Below are positions 1 through 8,200 of a DNA stretch of 21,360 nt, piece by piece. The DNA is taken from positions 1 through 21,360 of the forward strand of contig JANLSE010000193.1 of NCBI GenBank assembly GCA_031362265.1, written 5' to 3'. Below the pieces are notes generated by a model. The model was not told where the DNA came from. It did not search any database and saw nothing but the letters and a program-made list of their open reading frames with translations. The position numbers were made by a program, and so were the translations under genes. How positions within the stretch are numbered: position 1 is the stretch's first letter; every line of letters starts with the position of its first letter. This DNA comes from JANLSE01 sp031362265. GTDB taxonomy: Bacteria; Chloroflexota; Chloroflexia; Chloroflexales; Roseiflexaceae.

Positions 1-666
1 CAGCTCGGTTACTTCAAAACCAAGTTTGAGCGTAACGGAAGAAGCGTGTAATGCGGCAACACTGCGCTCGTGGGCACGAAACTGATCGCGCCGATGAACC
101 AGCGTAACACTCGCACAGGTATGTTCAAGGCCAAGCGCCCAATCCACGGCACTATCACCCCCACCAACAATCACAACCCGCTTCCCAATCAGCGCAGCCT
201 TCTCACGAACGGCGTATTCCACACCATGGCCCTCAAAGCGCTCAATCCCATCGGCTGGCAAGCGATTCGGAGCAAACGCACCTACCCCTGCGCTAATTAG
301 TACCGAGCGTGTACGGTATATGCCCTGATTGGATGTCAGCACAATCTCGCATGCATCCTCAGCCCTCAGGCCAACGACCCGCTCTCCAAGGCGCATCTCT
401 GGCCCGTATTGCATTGCTTGATCGACCAGCCGATCAATCAAATCACGGCCAAGAATTGCCGGAAAGCCCGGCACATCATACAGATACTTCTCGGGATATA
501 ACGCAGCTACCTGACCACCCGGCTCCGGTAATGCATCGATAATTAATGTCTTCATCTCACGCATGCCAGCATAACAAGCCCCAAACAGGCCAGTTGGGCC
601 AGCACCGATAATCGCAATATCGTATAGTTCATCACTCTTCGGTATAAGAGAAGTATGTGTGTCCAT
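1..666 (-). CDS. Ferredoxin--NADP(+) reductase, thioredoxin-reductase-like (3' end outside window)
   Basis: The first 222 residues are present; the C-terminus lies beyond the left edge. The product is a two-dinucleotide-binding-fold flavoprotein that passes electrons between NADP(H) and ferredoxin in the cytoplasm. The FAD site is the N-terminal run IIGAGPTGL near residues 19-27, followed by EPGGQVAALYPEKYLYDVPGF (split: PGGQ near 49, LYPEK near 56). That second stretch is typical of the YumC/Chlorobium type of reductase. The NADP-binding glycine loop VVIVGGGDSAVDWAL follows near residue 168. No Cys-x-x-Cys follows GGGDSAVDWAL, which argues against thioredoxin reductase. I chose the ATG at 664-666; a GTG lies two codons upstream, and an AAGGGG stretch sits about 11 bases upstream. 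The gene lies 83 bases downstream of a ferredoxin gene on the same strand, so the two probably form an operon. About a third of the usual 330-345 residues is missing. Confidence 0.9.
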   Translation of the reverse strand, partial: MDTHTSLIPKSDELYDIAIIGAGPTGLFGACYAGMREMKTLIIDALPEPGGQVAALYPEKYLYDVPGFPAILGRDLIDRLVDQAMQYGPEMRLGERVVGLRAEDACEIVLTSNQGIYRTRSVLISAGVGAFAPNRLPADGIERFEGHGVEYAVREKAALIGKRVVIVGGGDSAVDWALGLEHTCASVTLVHRRDQFRAHERSVAALHASSVTLKLGFEVTEL

Positions 667-749
667 GCTCACGAATATCCCCTTGTCTGCGCGGCGATTC
701 ATTCATCACCGCGCAATTCAAATTGTATTAATACGTCACGTATTAGTGC

Positions 750-986
750 CTACGCTCCAAAGAACGCCTTGTTTTTCTGGATGAAGCTCTGCCACTCGGC
801 AGGCACAGTTGCAACTGTGAAAATGGCTGAGACAGGGCATTCTGCCTCACACGCTCCACAATCAATACATTCATCGGCATTGATGAAATGCTGATCTGGT
901 CCTTCGTAAATACAATCGACTGGGCAAACGGCCACACAAGCGGCATTGTTCATCCCAATACACGGTTCCGTAATAATATATGCCAT
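750..986 (-). CDS. 7Fe-type ferredoxin ([3Fe-4S][4Fe-4S])
   Basis: A 78-residue cytoplasmic electron carrier. The cysteines are C9, C17, C21, C25, C40, C43, C46 and C50. The spacing C-x7-C-x3-CP followed by C-x2-C-x2-C-x3-CP equals that of Azotobacter FdI-type seven-iron ferredoxins, shifted by one residue. By that comparison C9, C17 and C50 would hold the 3Fe cluster, C21, C40, C43 and C46 the 4Fe cluster, and C25 would be free. The x7 gap, where an 8Fe ferredoxin has C-x2-C-x2-C, is the deciding sign. The start is supported by an AAGGAG element at about 996-1001. It is followed on the same strand by a ferredoxin-NADP reductase gene, a natural redox partner. Clusters and partner are inferred from family knowledge. 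Confidence 0.92.
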   Translation of the reverse strand: MAYIITEPCIGMNNAACVAVCPVDCIYEGPDQHFINADECIDCGACEAECPVSAIFTVATVPAEWQSFIQKNKAFFGA

Positions 987-1332
987 GATCTAAGCTCCTT
1001 CTTGTAAGCGCCTACCCGTTTCAATGAGATGAGTATGCTGTCATCATAGCAACCGATCTTCGCATATTTGATGACCAAATTATCACAACGCATCTCTCAA
1101 AAGGTGTTGAAACGCTAAACTCCGCGTTATTCCGCAACACACAGCCAAGTCGCGTTGTTAACTAAAAGTAACGGGTAGTTAAAAAATCGTTGCGATAGTA
1201 TCGTTTCGAAATTGGCAGAATAGCTACTGCGAACTTCAGTTACTATTGCCTTGACGGAACAGCCCAGGGCGGCTACAATAGCAAAGTTAGCGTGCGGAAT
1301 GCGCGCATTCTGTGCTCATGAAGGCTGGCAGC
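987..1332. other. Divergent intergenic region between ferredoxin gene and ffh
   Basis: This gap of about 345 bases separates leftward fdx from rightward ffh. It holds the ffh promoter (1251-1279) and the fdx ribosome-binding site. A short dyad, CGATA-G-TATCG, lies at 1193-1203. I found no convincing sigma70 promoter for fdx on the minus strand: a TATGAT hexamer exists near 1042-1047, but no good -35 faces it. No RNA gene or coding region is evident. Confidence 0.6.
1251..1279 (+). promoter_or_regulatory. sigma70-type promoter of the ffh operon
   Basis: TTGACG at 1251-1256 and TACAAT at 1274-1279 are separated by exactly 17 bases. Each differs from consensus by one base. Transcription would start near 1286, giving a leader of about 47 bases before ffh. 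Confidence 0.8.
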
Positions 1333-2670
1333 ATGTTTGAAAGCTTGTCAGATCGCCTACAGGTGGTCTTTCAAAAACTTGGCGGCAAAGGTGTTCTGAA
1401 CGAAGATGATGTTCGGGAAGCCATGAAGCAGGTGCGTGTTGCACTGCTTGAGGCCGATGTCAACTTAAAAGTTGTCAAAGAATTTGTTGCTAAAGTCACT
1501 GAGCAGGCGATTGGCGAAGAAGTTGCAAAAAGCCTCACGCCAGGCCAGCAAGTAGTCAAGATCGTTCACCAGGAGCTGATCAGCCTGCTTGGCACGGTAA
1601 ATGTGCCGCTTGGCGAAACACATCCTGGCCCAACAGTGATCCTGTTGGTAGGGTTACAGGGTGCTGGTAAGACAACCTTAGCGGCCAAGTTGGCATTATA
1701 CCTACGTAAGAAGAGCAAGCGCCCATTGCTCGTTGCCGCAGATGTATATCGGCCAGCCGCTATCGCACAGCTCGAGTCGCTTGGCAAACAACTTAATATT
1801 CCAGTACACTCCGAGGGTACTCAGGCCAGTCCGCCCGATATTGCACGTAATGCGTTAGCCCGTGCACGCGCTGAAGGTGCGAATTACCTGATCATCGACA
1901 CAGCTGGGCGGTTGCAGATTGACGAGCCACTAATGGTTGAGCTTGAGCGAATTGTCGCAGAAACAAGCCCAGCCGAGAAATTGTTGGTAGTCGACTCGAT
2001 GATTGGCCAGGAAGCGGTACGTGTCGCCGATGAATTCAACCGGCGTATCGGGGTTACTGGCGTTGTGATGACCAAGGTCGATGGTGATGCACGTGGTGGT
2101 GCGGCGTTGTCGGTTCGTGCTGTGACAGGCGTACCGATCAAGTTCCTAAGCAGCGGCGAAAAGGTCGAGGTTGGGACGCTTGAGGTATTTCACCCAGATC
2201 GGCTGGCCTCACGGATCCTGGGCATGGGCGATGTACTCTCACTGATCGAGCGTGCAGAGCAGGTCTACGACGAGGATCAGGCCAAGCGGATGCAGAAGCG
2301 CCTGATGAAGGGCTCTTTTGATTTTGAGGATTTCCTCAATTCGATGCAGCAGATGCGCAAACTTGGGCCATTACAGCAGATATTAGGTATGATTCCGGGA
2401 ATGGACAAACTCTCGCGTAATGAGGATCTCATTAACGAGAAAGAACTCAAGCGGGTTGAGGCGATTGTCTCTTCGATGACAAAAGTCGAGCGCCGCAATC
2501 CGGATATTATCAAGGGCAGCCGCAAAGAGCGGATCGCGCTTGGAAGTGGCACAAAAGTTCATGAGGTCAGCGCACTGATTAATCAGTTCCGGCAGATGCA
2601 GCGTATGATGAAGAAAATGGGGAAAGGTGGCAACCTCGACCCACGCGAACTGATGCGTCGGATGCGTTAA
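1333..2670 (+). CDS. ffh: Signal recognition particle protein Ffh
   Basis: A 445-residue GTPase that binds SRP RNA and hydrophobic signal sequences on nascent chains and docks with the receptor FtsY at the membrane. An N-terminal helical N domain (about 1-95) precedes the G domain. Visible GTPase motifs are the P-loop GLQGAGKT at 107-114, DTAGR at 189-193 and TKVDGDARGG at 247-256. The methionine-rich M domain (about 325-445) ends in the basic, Met-rich RNA-binding part with RMMKKMGKGG. I chose the ATG at 1333 because the protein then begins MFESLSDRLQ, the usual Ffh N-terminus, with an AAGG eight bases before it. Upstream GTG (1312) and ATG (1318) codons are in frame but lack a ribosome-binding site. 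Length is normal. It is the first gene of a cluster with rpsP, khpA and rimM. Confidence 0.97.
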   Translation: MFESLSDRLQVVFQKLGGKGVLNEDDVREAMKQVRVALLEADVNLKVVKEFVAKVTEQAIGEEVAKSLTPGQQVVKIVHQELISLLGTVNVPLGETHPGPTVILLVGLQGAGKTTLAAKLALYLRKKSKRPLLVAADVYRPAAIAQLESLGKQLNIPVHSEGTQASPPDIARNALARARAEGANYLIIDTAGRLQIDEPLMVELERIVAETSPAEKLLVVDSMIGQEAVRVADEFNRRIGVTGVVMTKVDGDARGGAALSVRAVTGVPIKFLSSGEKVEVGTLEVFHPDRLASRILGMGDVLSLIERAEQVYDEDQAKRMQKRLMKGSFDFEDFLNSMQQMRKLGPLQQILGMIPGMDKLSRNEDLINEKELKRVEAIVSSMTKVERRNPDIIKGSRKERIALGSGTKVHEVSALINQFRQMQRMMKKMGKGGNLDPRELMRRMR

Positions 2671-2732
2671 TAGTTCATTTTGGTACTTTACTGGTAGTCG
2701 TTCTTAATCAATTCGGAGGAATGTAGACATCC

Positions 2733-3017
2733 ATGGTTACTATTCGCCTTCGCCGCACTGGCAAAACCAAGCAGCCCTCGTATCGCCTCGTGATCGCCGA
2801 TTCACGCGCACCACGCGATGGCAAGTTTATTGAAGTTGTTGGCTACTATCTGCCAGTTCGCCAGCCCAAGGTGCTGGAGGTCAAACAGGATCGCGTGCGT
2901 TATTGGCTGGGCGTTGGCGCTCAACCATCCGATGCTGTTGTTCGGCTGTTGAAGCAGGTTAGTGTTCTAGATGCTACGGGCAAGATGCTCCCAGCTGCCG
3001 AAGCAATCGCTGAGTAA
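2733..3017 (+). CDS. rpsP: 30S ribosomal protein S16
   Basis: A 94-residue small-subunit protein that binds 16S rRNA during assembly. The N-terminus MVTIRLRRTGKTKQPSYRLV is the S16 signature, and DSRAPRDGKFIEVVGYY follows at about residues 23-39. Length is typical for bacterial S16. A strong GGAGGA at 2715-2720 sits 12 bases before the ATG. It follows ffh by 62 bases and precedes khpA by 14, the common ffh-rpsP-khpA-rimM order. The S16 identity is secure. Confidence 0.97.
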   Translation: MVTIRLRRTGKTKQPSYRLVIADSRAPRDGKFIEVVGYYLPVRQPKVLEVKQDRVRYWLGVGAQPSDAVVRLLKQVSVLDATGKMLPAAEAIAE

Positions 3018-3031
3018 GAGTAGGAAATGCT

Positions 3032-3259
3032 ATGAAGGCGCTACTTGAGTACATGGCTCGTAATCTGGTCGATAACCCGGAAGCCGTTGTGGTTAACGAG
3101 CGCGTCGGGCGCTATACGGTCACGTATGAACTGACAGTTGCTCCCGATGAGACTGGTAAAGTGATTGGTCGAAGCGGTCGGGTTGCCAAGGCGATCCGCG
3201 ATGTGATGAGCGTTGCCGCTGCACGCCAAAATAAGCGCGTTCATATTGATATTGAGTAG
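3032..3259 (+). CDS. khpA: KH-domain RNA-binding protein KhpA
   Basis: A 75-residue single KH domain. The start MKALLEYMARNLVDNPE and the nucleic-acid-binding loop GRSG at residues 46-49 (within GKVIGRSGR) match the KhpA/YlqC family. In Gram-positive bacteria KhpA works with KhpB on small RNAs and cell-length control; its role in this organism is not known. The gene follows rpsP by 14 bases, with AGGA just before the ATG, so the two are probably translated from one message. Its stop codon overlaps the first bases of the nested inverted repeat that separates it from rimM. Confidence 0.95.
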   Translation: MKALLEYMARNLVDNPEAVVVNERVGRYTVTYELTVAPDETGKVIGRSGRVAKAIRDVMSVAAARQNKRVHIDIE

Positions 3260-3326
3260 AGCGACAGCGTCCGGGTTATTTTCGGCCCCCTCTCCTGCTG
3301 TGGTGGGAGAGGGGTGTCGCTCTTTT
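3258..3326 (+). terminator. Nested inverted repeat between khpA and rimM (attenuator-like)
   Basis: An outer perfect 9-bp stem pairs AGAGCGACA at 3258-3266 with TGTCGCTCT at 3315-3323. Inside it, an inner perfect 9-bp stem pairs CCCCTCTCC at 3287-3295 with GGAGAGGGG at 3306-3314 around a 10-base loop. The outer arm ends in TTTT at 3323-3326, directly before the rimM ribosome-binding site TTGAGG. It could be a leaky terminator or a dispersed palindromic repeat. The structure is read from sequence; function is inferred. Confidence 0.5.
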
Positions 3327-3339
3327 GAGGCCTTTTATT

Positions 3340-3879
3340 ATGACAACTACACCACCAACAAACCCTCCTAGCCCTGATGAACTGTTGTTGATTGGGCGCA
3401 TAGGCACAACTTTCGGCCTGCATGGGCAGGTCAAGATGGCCGCGATTACAGCAAAGATTGACCATCTTAAGCGTAAGATCAAGACAGTATTCATTGGGCC
3501 AAAATATCGCGAATATCAGCTTAATGGTGTCGCAGTGCATAAGCCTGGTATGCTTGTGCTGACACTTGAGGGTGTGACGACGACAACCGCTGCTGAGGAA
3601 TTACGTGGCACTGAAGTCTTCATCCGTGAGCAGGAAGCTGCACCGCTGGCAGCAGACGAATACTTCATCCACCAATTAACTGGCCTCCTCGTCGTTACTG
3701 ACACTGGCGAAGAACTCGGCAAAGTACGTGAGGTGATCGAGACTGGTGCCAATGATGTGCTGGTCGTCGCAAAGCCCACTGGCGGCGAGGCACTTATTCC
3801 GATGATTCGTGATGTGATTGTGGATCTTAATGTCGCTGCTGGGCGTATTACCATCCACCCACTTGAAGGCTTGCTCTAG
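3340..3879 (+). CDS. rimM: Ribosome maturation factor RimM
   Basis: A 179-residue factor that helps mature the 30S head region and binds S19. The N-terminal RimM barrel contains LLIGRIGTTFGLHGQVK at about residues 16-32. The C-terminal PRC barrel contains DEYFIHQLTGLLVV and GKVREVIETGANDVLVV at about 106-148. I take the ATG at 3340, which has TTGAGG nine bases upstream, over an in-frame TTG at 3325. The N-terminus MTTTPPTNPPSPDE is a Pro/Thr-rich extension. It is the last gene of the ffh cluster. In many genomes trmD follows directly, but here it does not. Confidence 0.95.
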   Translation: MTTTPPTNPPSPDELLLIGRIGTTFGLHGQVKMAAITAKIDHLKRKIKTVFIGPKYREYQLNGVAVHKPGMLVLTLEGVTTTTAAEELRGTEVFIREQEAAPLAADEYFIHQLTGLLVVTDTGEELGKVREVIETGANDVLVVAKPTGGEALIPMIRDVIVDLNVAAGRITIHPLEGLL

Positions 3880-3894
3880 CCCGAAAACTGGGTT

Positions 3895-3953
3895 ATCACC
3901 ACAGAAGCACAGAGTCTGATACATACGACCAAACTCTGTGCTTCTGTGGTGAT
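3895..3953 (+). terminator. 21-bp perfect hairpin after rimM
   Basis: The bases 3895-3915 and 3933-3953 are exact reverse complements (21 bp, ATCACCACAGAAG... and its mirror), with a 17-base loop. It lies 15 bases past the rimM stop and is well placed to end the ffh transcript. No T-run follows, so a Rho-independent mechanism is uncertain. The arm sequence CCACAGAAGCACAGAG resembles common dispersed intergenic repeats. Confidence 0.55.
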
Positions 3954-3969
3954 GCTATCCAGATAGCAT
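3952..3969 (+). repeat. Short dyad upstream of promoter
   Basis: ATGCTAT at 3952-3958 pairs with ATAGCAT at 3963-3969 around CCAG. It starts within the last two bases of the 21-bp hairpin and ends nine bases before the -35 element of the next promoter. It could be an operator or a second small stem-loop; I cannot tell which. Confidence 0.35.
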
Positions 3970-3977
3970 GCATAGAC

Positions 3978-4006
3978 ATGACAGTTATCGCTTGGCGTGC
4001 TACAAT
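3978..4006 (+). promoter_or_regulatory. sigma70-type promoter for the Psd-like gene
   Basis: ATGACA at 3978-3983 and TACAAT at 4001-4006 are separated by 17 bases. Each hexamer differs from consensus by one base. The expected start is near 4013, about 38 bases before the gene. This makes the next gene a transcription unit separate from ffh-rimM. Confidence 0.75.
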
Positions 4007-4050
4007 TCACGTAATGCATTACCACACATCTACACCACTGCGAGTTGTTC

Positions 4051-4731
4051 ATGTCAGATGAATCACTTCCCCCCGACACCCGCATTCGTTTACCTGGCCT
4101 TGACCCTGCTGCGACACCAGTGCTTGGGATTGGCCTTGGGATAACCGGCCTTGTGCTTGGATTACGGCCACGTTTCGCGGCTATTCCACTTGCGATTACT
4201 GCTGTTGCTGCCTTGCTGTTACGTGACCCAGAGCGCCAGACACAGCCAGTGGCTGGAGCGTTATTTGCTGCTGCCGATGGTATTATCACGGCGATCGAGG
4301 ATACGTATGAGCATCGTTTCCTCCACACCGATGCAACCCGTGTCACAATTACATCTTCACTGATCGATGTGGCGGTGCAGCGTAGCCCTGCATCCGGGCG
4401 CATCCGCTATCTGGCCGAGATTTCTGCTGAACAATCGCTTGGGTGGGCCTCACAAGAACAGCAGATTGATCACGGCACGGCATTATTGATTGGGATTCAC
4501 ACTGGCTGGGCTCCACTTCTCCTAGTCATTCGCACAAACCCGCTTATTCGGCAACTCTCATATCGTGTCGAGCTGGGCGATCTAGTCGATGCTGGCGAGC
4601 GTCTCACCACAGCGCGCTTTGGAGCACAGGTTGATCTGCTCATCCCTTGTGATATCGCACATGGCCTGCCACAGATTGGTGAACATGTTCAGGCGGGAAT
4701 CACACGCATGGCACAGGTCGTGGCGCGCTAG
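4051..4731 (+). CDS. Phosphatidylserine decarboxylase-family protein lacking catalytic residues
   Basis: A 226-residue protein with a hydrophobic region at about residues 22-57, probably a membrane hairpin. The short-type phosphatidylserine decarboxylase layout is then followed: RDPER at 58-62, AAADG at 73-77 (SPADG in active enzymes), DVAVQRSP at 106-113 (usually DVHVNRxP) and RFGAQVDLLIP at 189-199 (usually RFGSRVDVYLP). Active enzymes cut themselves at the Gly-Ser bond to form a pyruvoyl group. Here that Ser is Ala192, and the His of DVHVNR is Ala108. The protein therefore should not self-process or decarboxylate by the known mechanism. I started at the ATG at 4051; no clear ribosome-binding site precedes it. 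The family assignment is good; the function is unknown. Confidence 0.75.
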   Translation: MSDESLPPDTRIRLPGLDPAATPVLGIGLGITGLVLGLRPRFAAIPLAITAVAALLLRDPERQTQPVAGALFAAADGIITAIEDTYEHRFLHTDATRVTITSSLIDVAVQRSPASGRIRYLAEISAEQSLGWASQEQQIDHGTALLIGIHTGWAPLLLVIRTNPLIRQLSYRVELGDLVDAGERLTTARFGAQVDLLIPCDIAHGLPQIGEHVQAGITRMAQVVAR

Positions 4732-4771
4732 GACTTGTAACGGCTTTCGCATGAGGGATGGGTTCTTTTTA

Positions 4772-4795
4772 ACGCAAAGACGCGAAGACGCGAAG
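4772..4795 (+). repeat. Tandem 8-bp repeat ACGCRAAG x3
   Basis: Three direct units, ACGCAAAG, ACGCGAAG and ACGCGAAG, follow a TTTTT run in the gap after the Psd-like gene. The same unit occurs at 15204-15227 and, inverted, at 17681-17755. Confidence 0.8.
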
Positions 4796-4850
4796 ATGCC
4801 CGAATGCAGAGCGATGTACCTCCCTGGACGGATGCGTAACGCCCTAAATA

Positions 4851-4859
4851 TGGTATACT
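4851..4859 (+). promoter_or_regulatory. Extended -10 promoter of the ileS leader
   Basis: TGGTATACT at 4851-4859 has the TG dinucleotide one base before TATACT, the extended -10 form. No good -35 lies at the right distance. Initiation near 4866 would start the T-box leader. Confidence 0.6.
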
Positions 4860-4865
4860 GATACG

Positions 4866-5181
4866 TGAATAGCGACGACGGAGACGAGTAGGTGCCCTAA
4901 GGCGGTTCAGCGAGCACGCAGATAGTGAGAGGCGCGCCCGAGCCGGACACCGAATATCCCTCCTGAGCCGAACTAGCGAACGTGATCAGCGACGGCGTGA
5001 CATGTGACAGGGTATCAATCTTGTTCATACACGCGATGCTTCACAAGTAGTTAGTTCCGGAATCGCCCCCGTTAGCCGGGCGGAGGTGTGATTGCACCTC
5101 ACCAAGCGGGCGTGTATGCGCCAAGCGGGGTGGTACCGCGGGGTTTTGGCCTCGTCCCCTTTCTATGGGGGCGGGGTTTTG
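4866..5181 (+). promoter_or_regulatory. T-box leader (tRNA-Ile sensing) of ileS
   Basis: The leader carries the conserved T-box AAGCGGGGTGGTACCGCG at 5123-5140. Its bulge TGGT at 5131-5134 would pair with the ACCA 3' end of uncharged tRNA-Ile. In Stem I, AGTA at 4887-4890 (loop-E-like) faces GAATATC at 4952-4958. The closing helix is GGTG at 4891-4894 with CACC at 4948-4951. The likely specifier is ATC at 4956-4958, an Ile codon, which fits the downstream gene. A stem GAGGTG/CACCTC lies near 5082-5100. In the antiterminator, GGGG at 5127-5130 pairs with CCCC at 5156-5159, and GCG at 5138-5140 with CGT at 5153-5155. In the terminator the same bases pair downstream. Uncharged tRNA-Ile should allow read-through. 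The T-box call is secure; the exact Stem I boundaries are not. Confidence 0.93.
5150..5181 (+). terminator. T-box attenuation terminator
   Basis: CCTCGTCCCC at 5150-5159 pairs with GGGGGCGGGG at 5167-5176 (10 bp including two G-U pairs) around the loop TTTCTAT. TTTTGTGTTGT follows. The left arm overlaps the CGTCCCC needed by the antiterminator, so the two are mutually exclusive. This implies control at transcription rather than at ribosome binding. Confidence 0.85.
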
Positions 5182-5203
5182 TGTTGTCCAAAAAGGAGGA
5201 ACT

Positions 5204-8200
5204 ATGCCATTCCGCGATGTCGATACGCGCGTTGCCTTCCCAAAGCTTGAGGAACAGATCCTGGAATGGTGGAAGGCCAATCGAGTTATTCAGCAAGCGC
5301 TGGAGCACGGCGACCGTACGCGACCATTCATCTTTTATGAAGGGCCACCAACCGCCAATGGTCGTCCAGGCATCCACCATGTCGAGGCACGTGTCACCAA
5401 AGATATCATGATCCGTTACCACCGTATGCGCGGCCAATATGTGATTGGCGCACGTGGCGGCTGGGATACTCATGGCTTGCCCGTTGAGATCGAGGTTGAG
5501 AAGGAACTTGGCTTTAGTGGCAAACCAGATATCGAGAAATATGGGATCGCAGAATTTAATGCGGCCTGCAAAGCCAGCGTCCAACGTTACATCCTTGATT
5601 GGGAACGTAACTCTGAGCGTATCGGCTTCTGGATCGATATGGAAAAACCATATTCGACATTCGATAACAGCTATATCGAGTCGTTGTGGTGGATCCTACG
5701 CCAGTTCTGGGATCAAGGGCTGCTGTTCCGCGATTATAAGGTCACCATGCACTGCCCACGCTGCGGCACAACCCTCTCGGATGCCGAGGTAGCCCTTGGC
5801 TTTGAGGATGATGTTGATGACCCATCGGTTTGGCTACGCTTTCGCCACACACCATCTGGCCACCCGCACGATGCCGAGTTAGCGGGCGCTGCGTTCCTGG
5901 CATGGACAACCACACCATGGACGTTACCAGCCAATGTGGCGCTGGCGCTGAAGCCCGATGCTGATTATGTGCTGGCGGTGGTGGGCGGGCGGACTGAAGT
6001 CCGCGATCCGGGTGAAGGCGAGGATGAGCGGGTAGTACTGGCGGCTGCCCTGGCGGATAAGGTGCTGGGTGAGGGCAACTACACGGTACTCGCGACATTC
6101 AAGGGCGATGCGCTATGGGGTGTACGCTATGAGCGGCTATTCGATGGCGTGGCGGGTGCGGGAGCCCCCGATCTGAGCCAGGGCTATCGTGTGGTTGCCG
6201 ATGATTTTGTGTCACTTGATGATGGTACTGGGATCGTGCATATCGCTCCGGCCTATGGAGATCTGGAGATCGGTCGCAAATATGGACTGCCAACCTTGTT
6301 CTCTGTCGATCTGAGTGGCAATATGATGCCAGAGTTTGCGGAGCTCGGCTTTGGTGGCATGTTCTTTAAGAAGGCCGATCCACTCGTTACACGTAACCTG
6401 AAGGATCGCGGGCTACTGTTCCGTAGTGGACGAGTACGCCATGCCTACCCATTCTGCTGGCGCTGCAAAACCGCCTTGTTATTCTATGCTAAGCCATCCT
6501 GGTATATCCGTACAACGGCACGTAAGGAGCGCTTAATCGCACATAACCAGGAGGTTACCTGGGTACCGGATCATATCCGCAGTGGGCGCTTTGGCAACTG
6601 GCTGGTGAATAATATCGACTGGGCGATCAGTCGTGAGCGCTATTGGGGTACGCCACTGCCGATTTGGATCTCGGAAGATGGTAAGCATCTGGAGTGTATC
6701 GGCAGTTTAGAAGAGCTAGAGCAGAGGGTCGGTCGATCACTCAAAGATCTTGATCTGCACCGCCCGTATGTTGATGATCTGACATGGGAGGCTCCCGATG
6801 GCCACGGCCTGATGCGACGCATCCCGGATGTTGCTGACTGTTGGTTCGATTCAGGCTCAATGCCAGTAGCACAGTGGCATTACCCCTTTGAGAATAAGGA
6901 GCTGTTTGAACAGGTTGCTGGTCAGGCCGATTTTATCTCTGAGGCGATCGACCAGACCCGCGGCTGGTTCTATACCCTGCATGCGGTAAGTACGCTGCTG
7001 TTTGATCGACCAGCCTTTAAGAATGTAATCTGCCTTGGGCACATCCTGGATGGCAATGGCGAGAAGATGTCCAAATCGCGTGGGAATATTGTCAAACCTG
7101 ACGATGTGCTCAATACGTATGGTGCCGATGCAACCCGTTGGTATATGTATTCTGCTGGGCAACCGTATAACCCGCGGCGGTTCTCGATGGATCTTGTGGG
7201 CGAGATGCTGCGCCAGTTTACATTGACCTTGTGGAATACCTATAGCTTCTTCACAACCTATGCCAACCTGGATGGCTGGAAGCCTGGTGTTGGGGATACG
7301 GATCGATCACAAAATGTGACCGACCGTTGGGCGCTTTCGCGACTGAATGTATTAGTGCGTGATGTGACGACCATGATGGATGCGTATGATGTGTATGGGC
7401 CAGCAAAGGCGATCGAGTCGTTTGTTGAGGAGCTTTCGAACTGGTATGTGCGTCGCAACCGGCGGCGGTTCTGGAAATCGGAGGGCGATGCCGACAAACA
7501 GGCTGCCTATACAACACTCCATACCTGCCTCACCACACTTGCGCGGCTCATGGCACCATTCATGCCGTTCCTGGCCGAAGAGATCTATCGCAACCTGGTG
7601 GCAGAGCAGAATCCAGCTGCGCCACAGAGTGTCCATCTTGCACCCTGGCCAGAAGTAGCGACGGCGCTGGTTGATGAGGCATTATTGGCAGATACAGCAG
7701 TGTTGCTCAACACAATTAGCTTAGGGCGAGCTGCACGGCGCAGTGTAGGCCTCAAGGTGCGCCAGCCGTTGAGTGAGTTGCTGGTGCGTGCCCCACGTGG
7801 CGGCGAAGGGTTACGGCGCTTCGAGGCCGAGCTTCGTGATGAACTGAATGTCAAGGCAGTACGCTACCTGGATAGTTCAGCCAGTTTCATTGAATATCGC
7901 TTCCGGCCAAACCTACGTGCGGTAGGTAAAAAGTATGGCAAATTGGTGCCAGCGCTTACTGCCGCACTGAAGGAACTGGATAGCGACACAGCGCGGGCAG
8001 CGGCACTGGCCTGTGAGCAGGGCAATACGGTCGCACTGTGGGTGGATGGGCAACAACTAGATCTCCTGCCGGATGAACTACTGGTAGAAAGTTCCTCGCC
8101 TGAGGGCTATGCTGTGGCGGAGGGTGATGGCGTGTTAACAGCGCTAAACACCCAGCTCACTGCTGAATTGGAGGCCGAAGGGTTAGCGCGTGAATTGGTG

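Noticed and set aside
750..986. 8Fe (2[4Fe-4S]) ferredoxin
   Set aside because: The first motif has seven residues between the first two cysteines, not two plus two, which favours the 7Fe type.
3880..4050. A missed trmD gene after rimM
   Set aside because: The gap is only about 170 bases and holds a hairpin and a promoter; the next gene is Psd-like, not a tRNA methyltransferase.
5088..5584. Open frames on both strands across the ileS leader and start
   Set aside because: They overlap the T-box and the IleRS coding frame and show no protein features.
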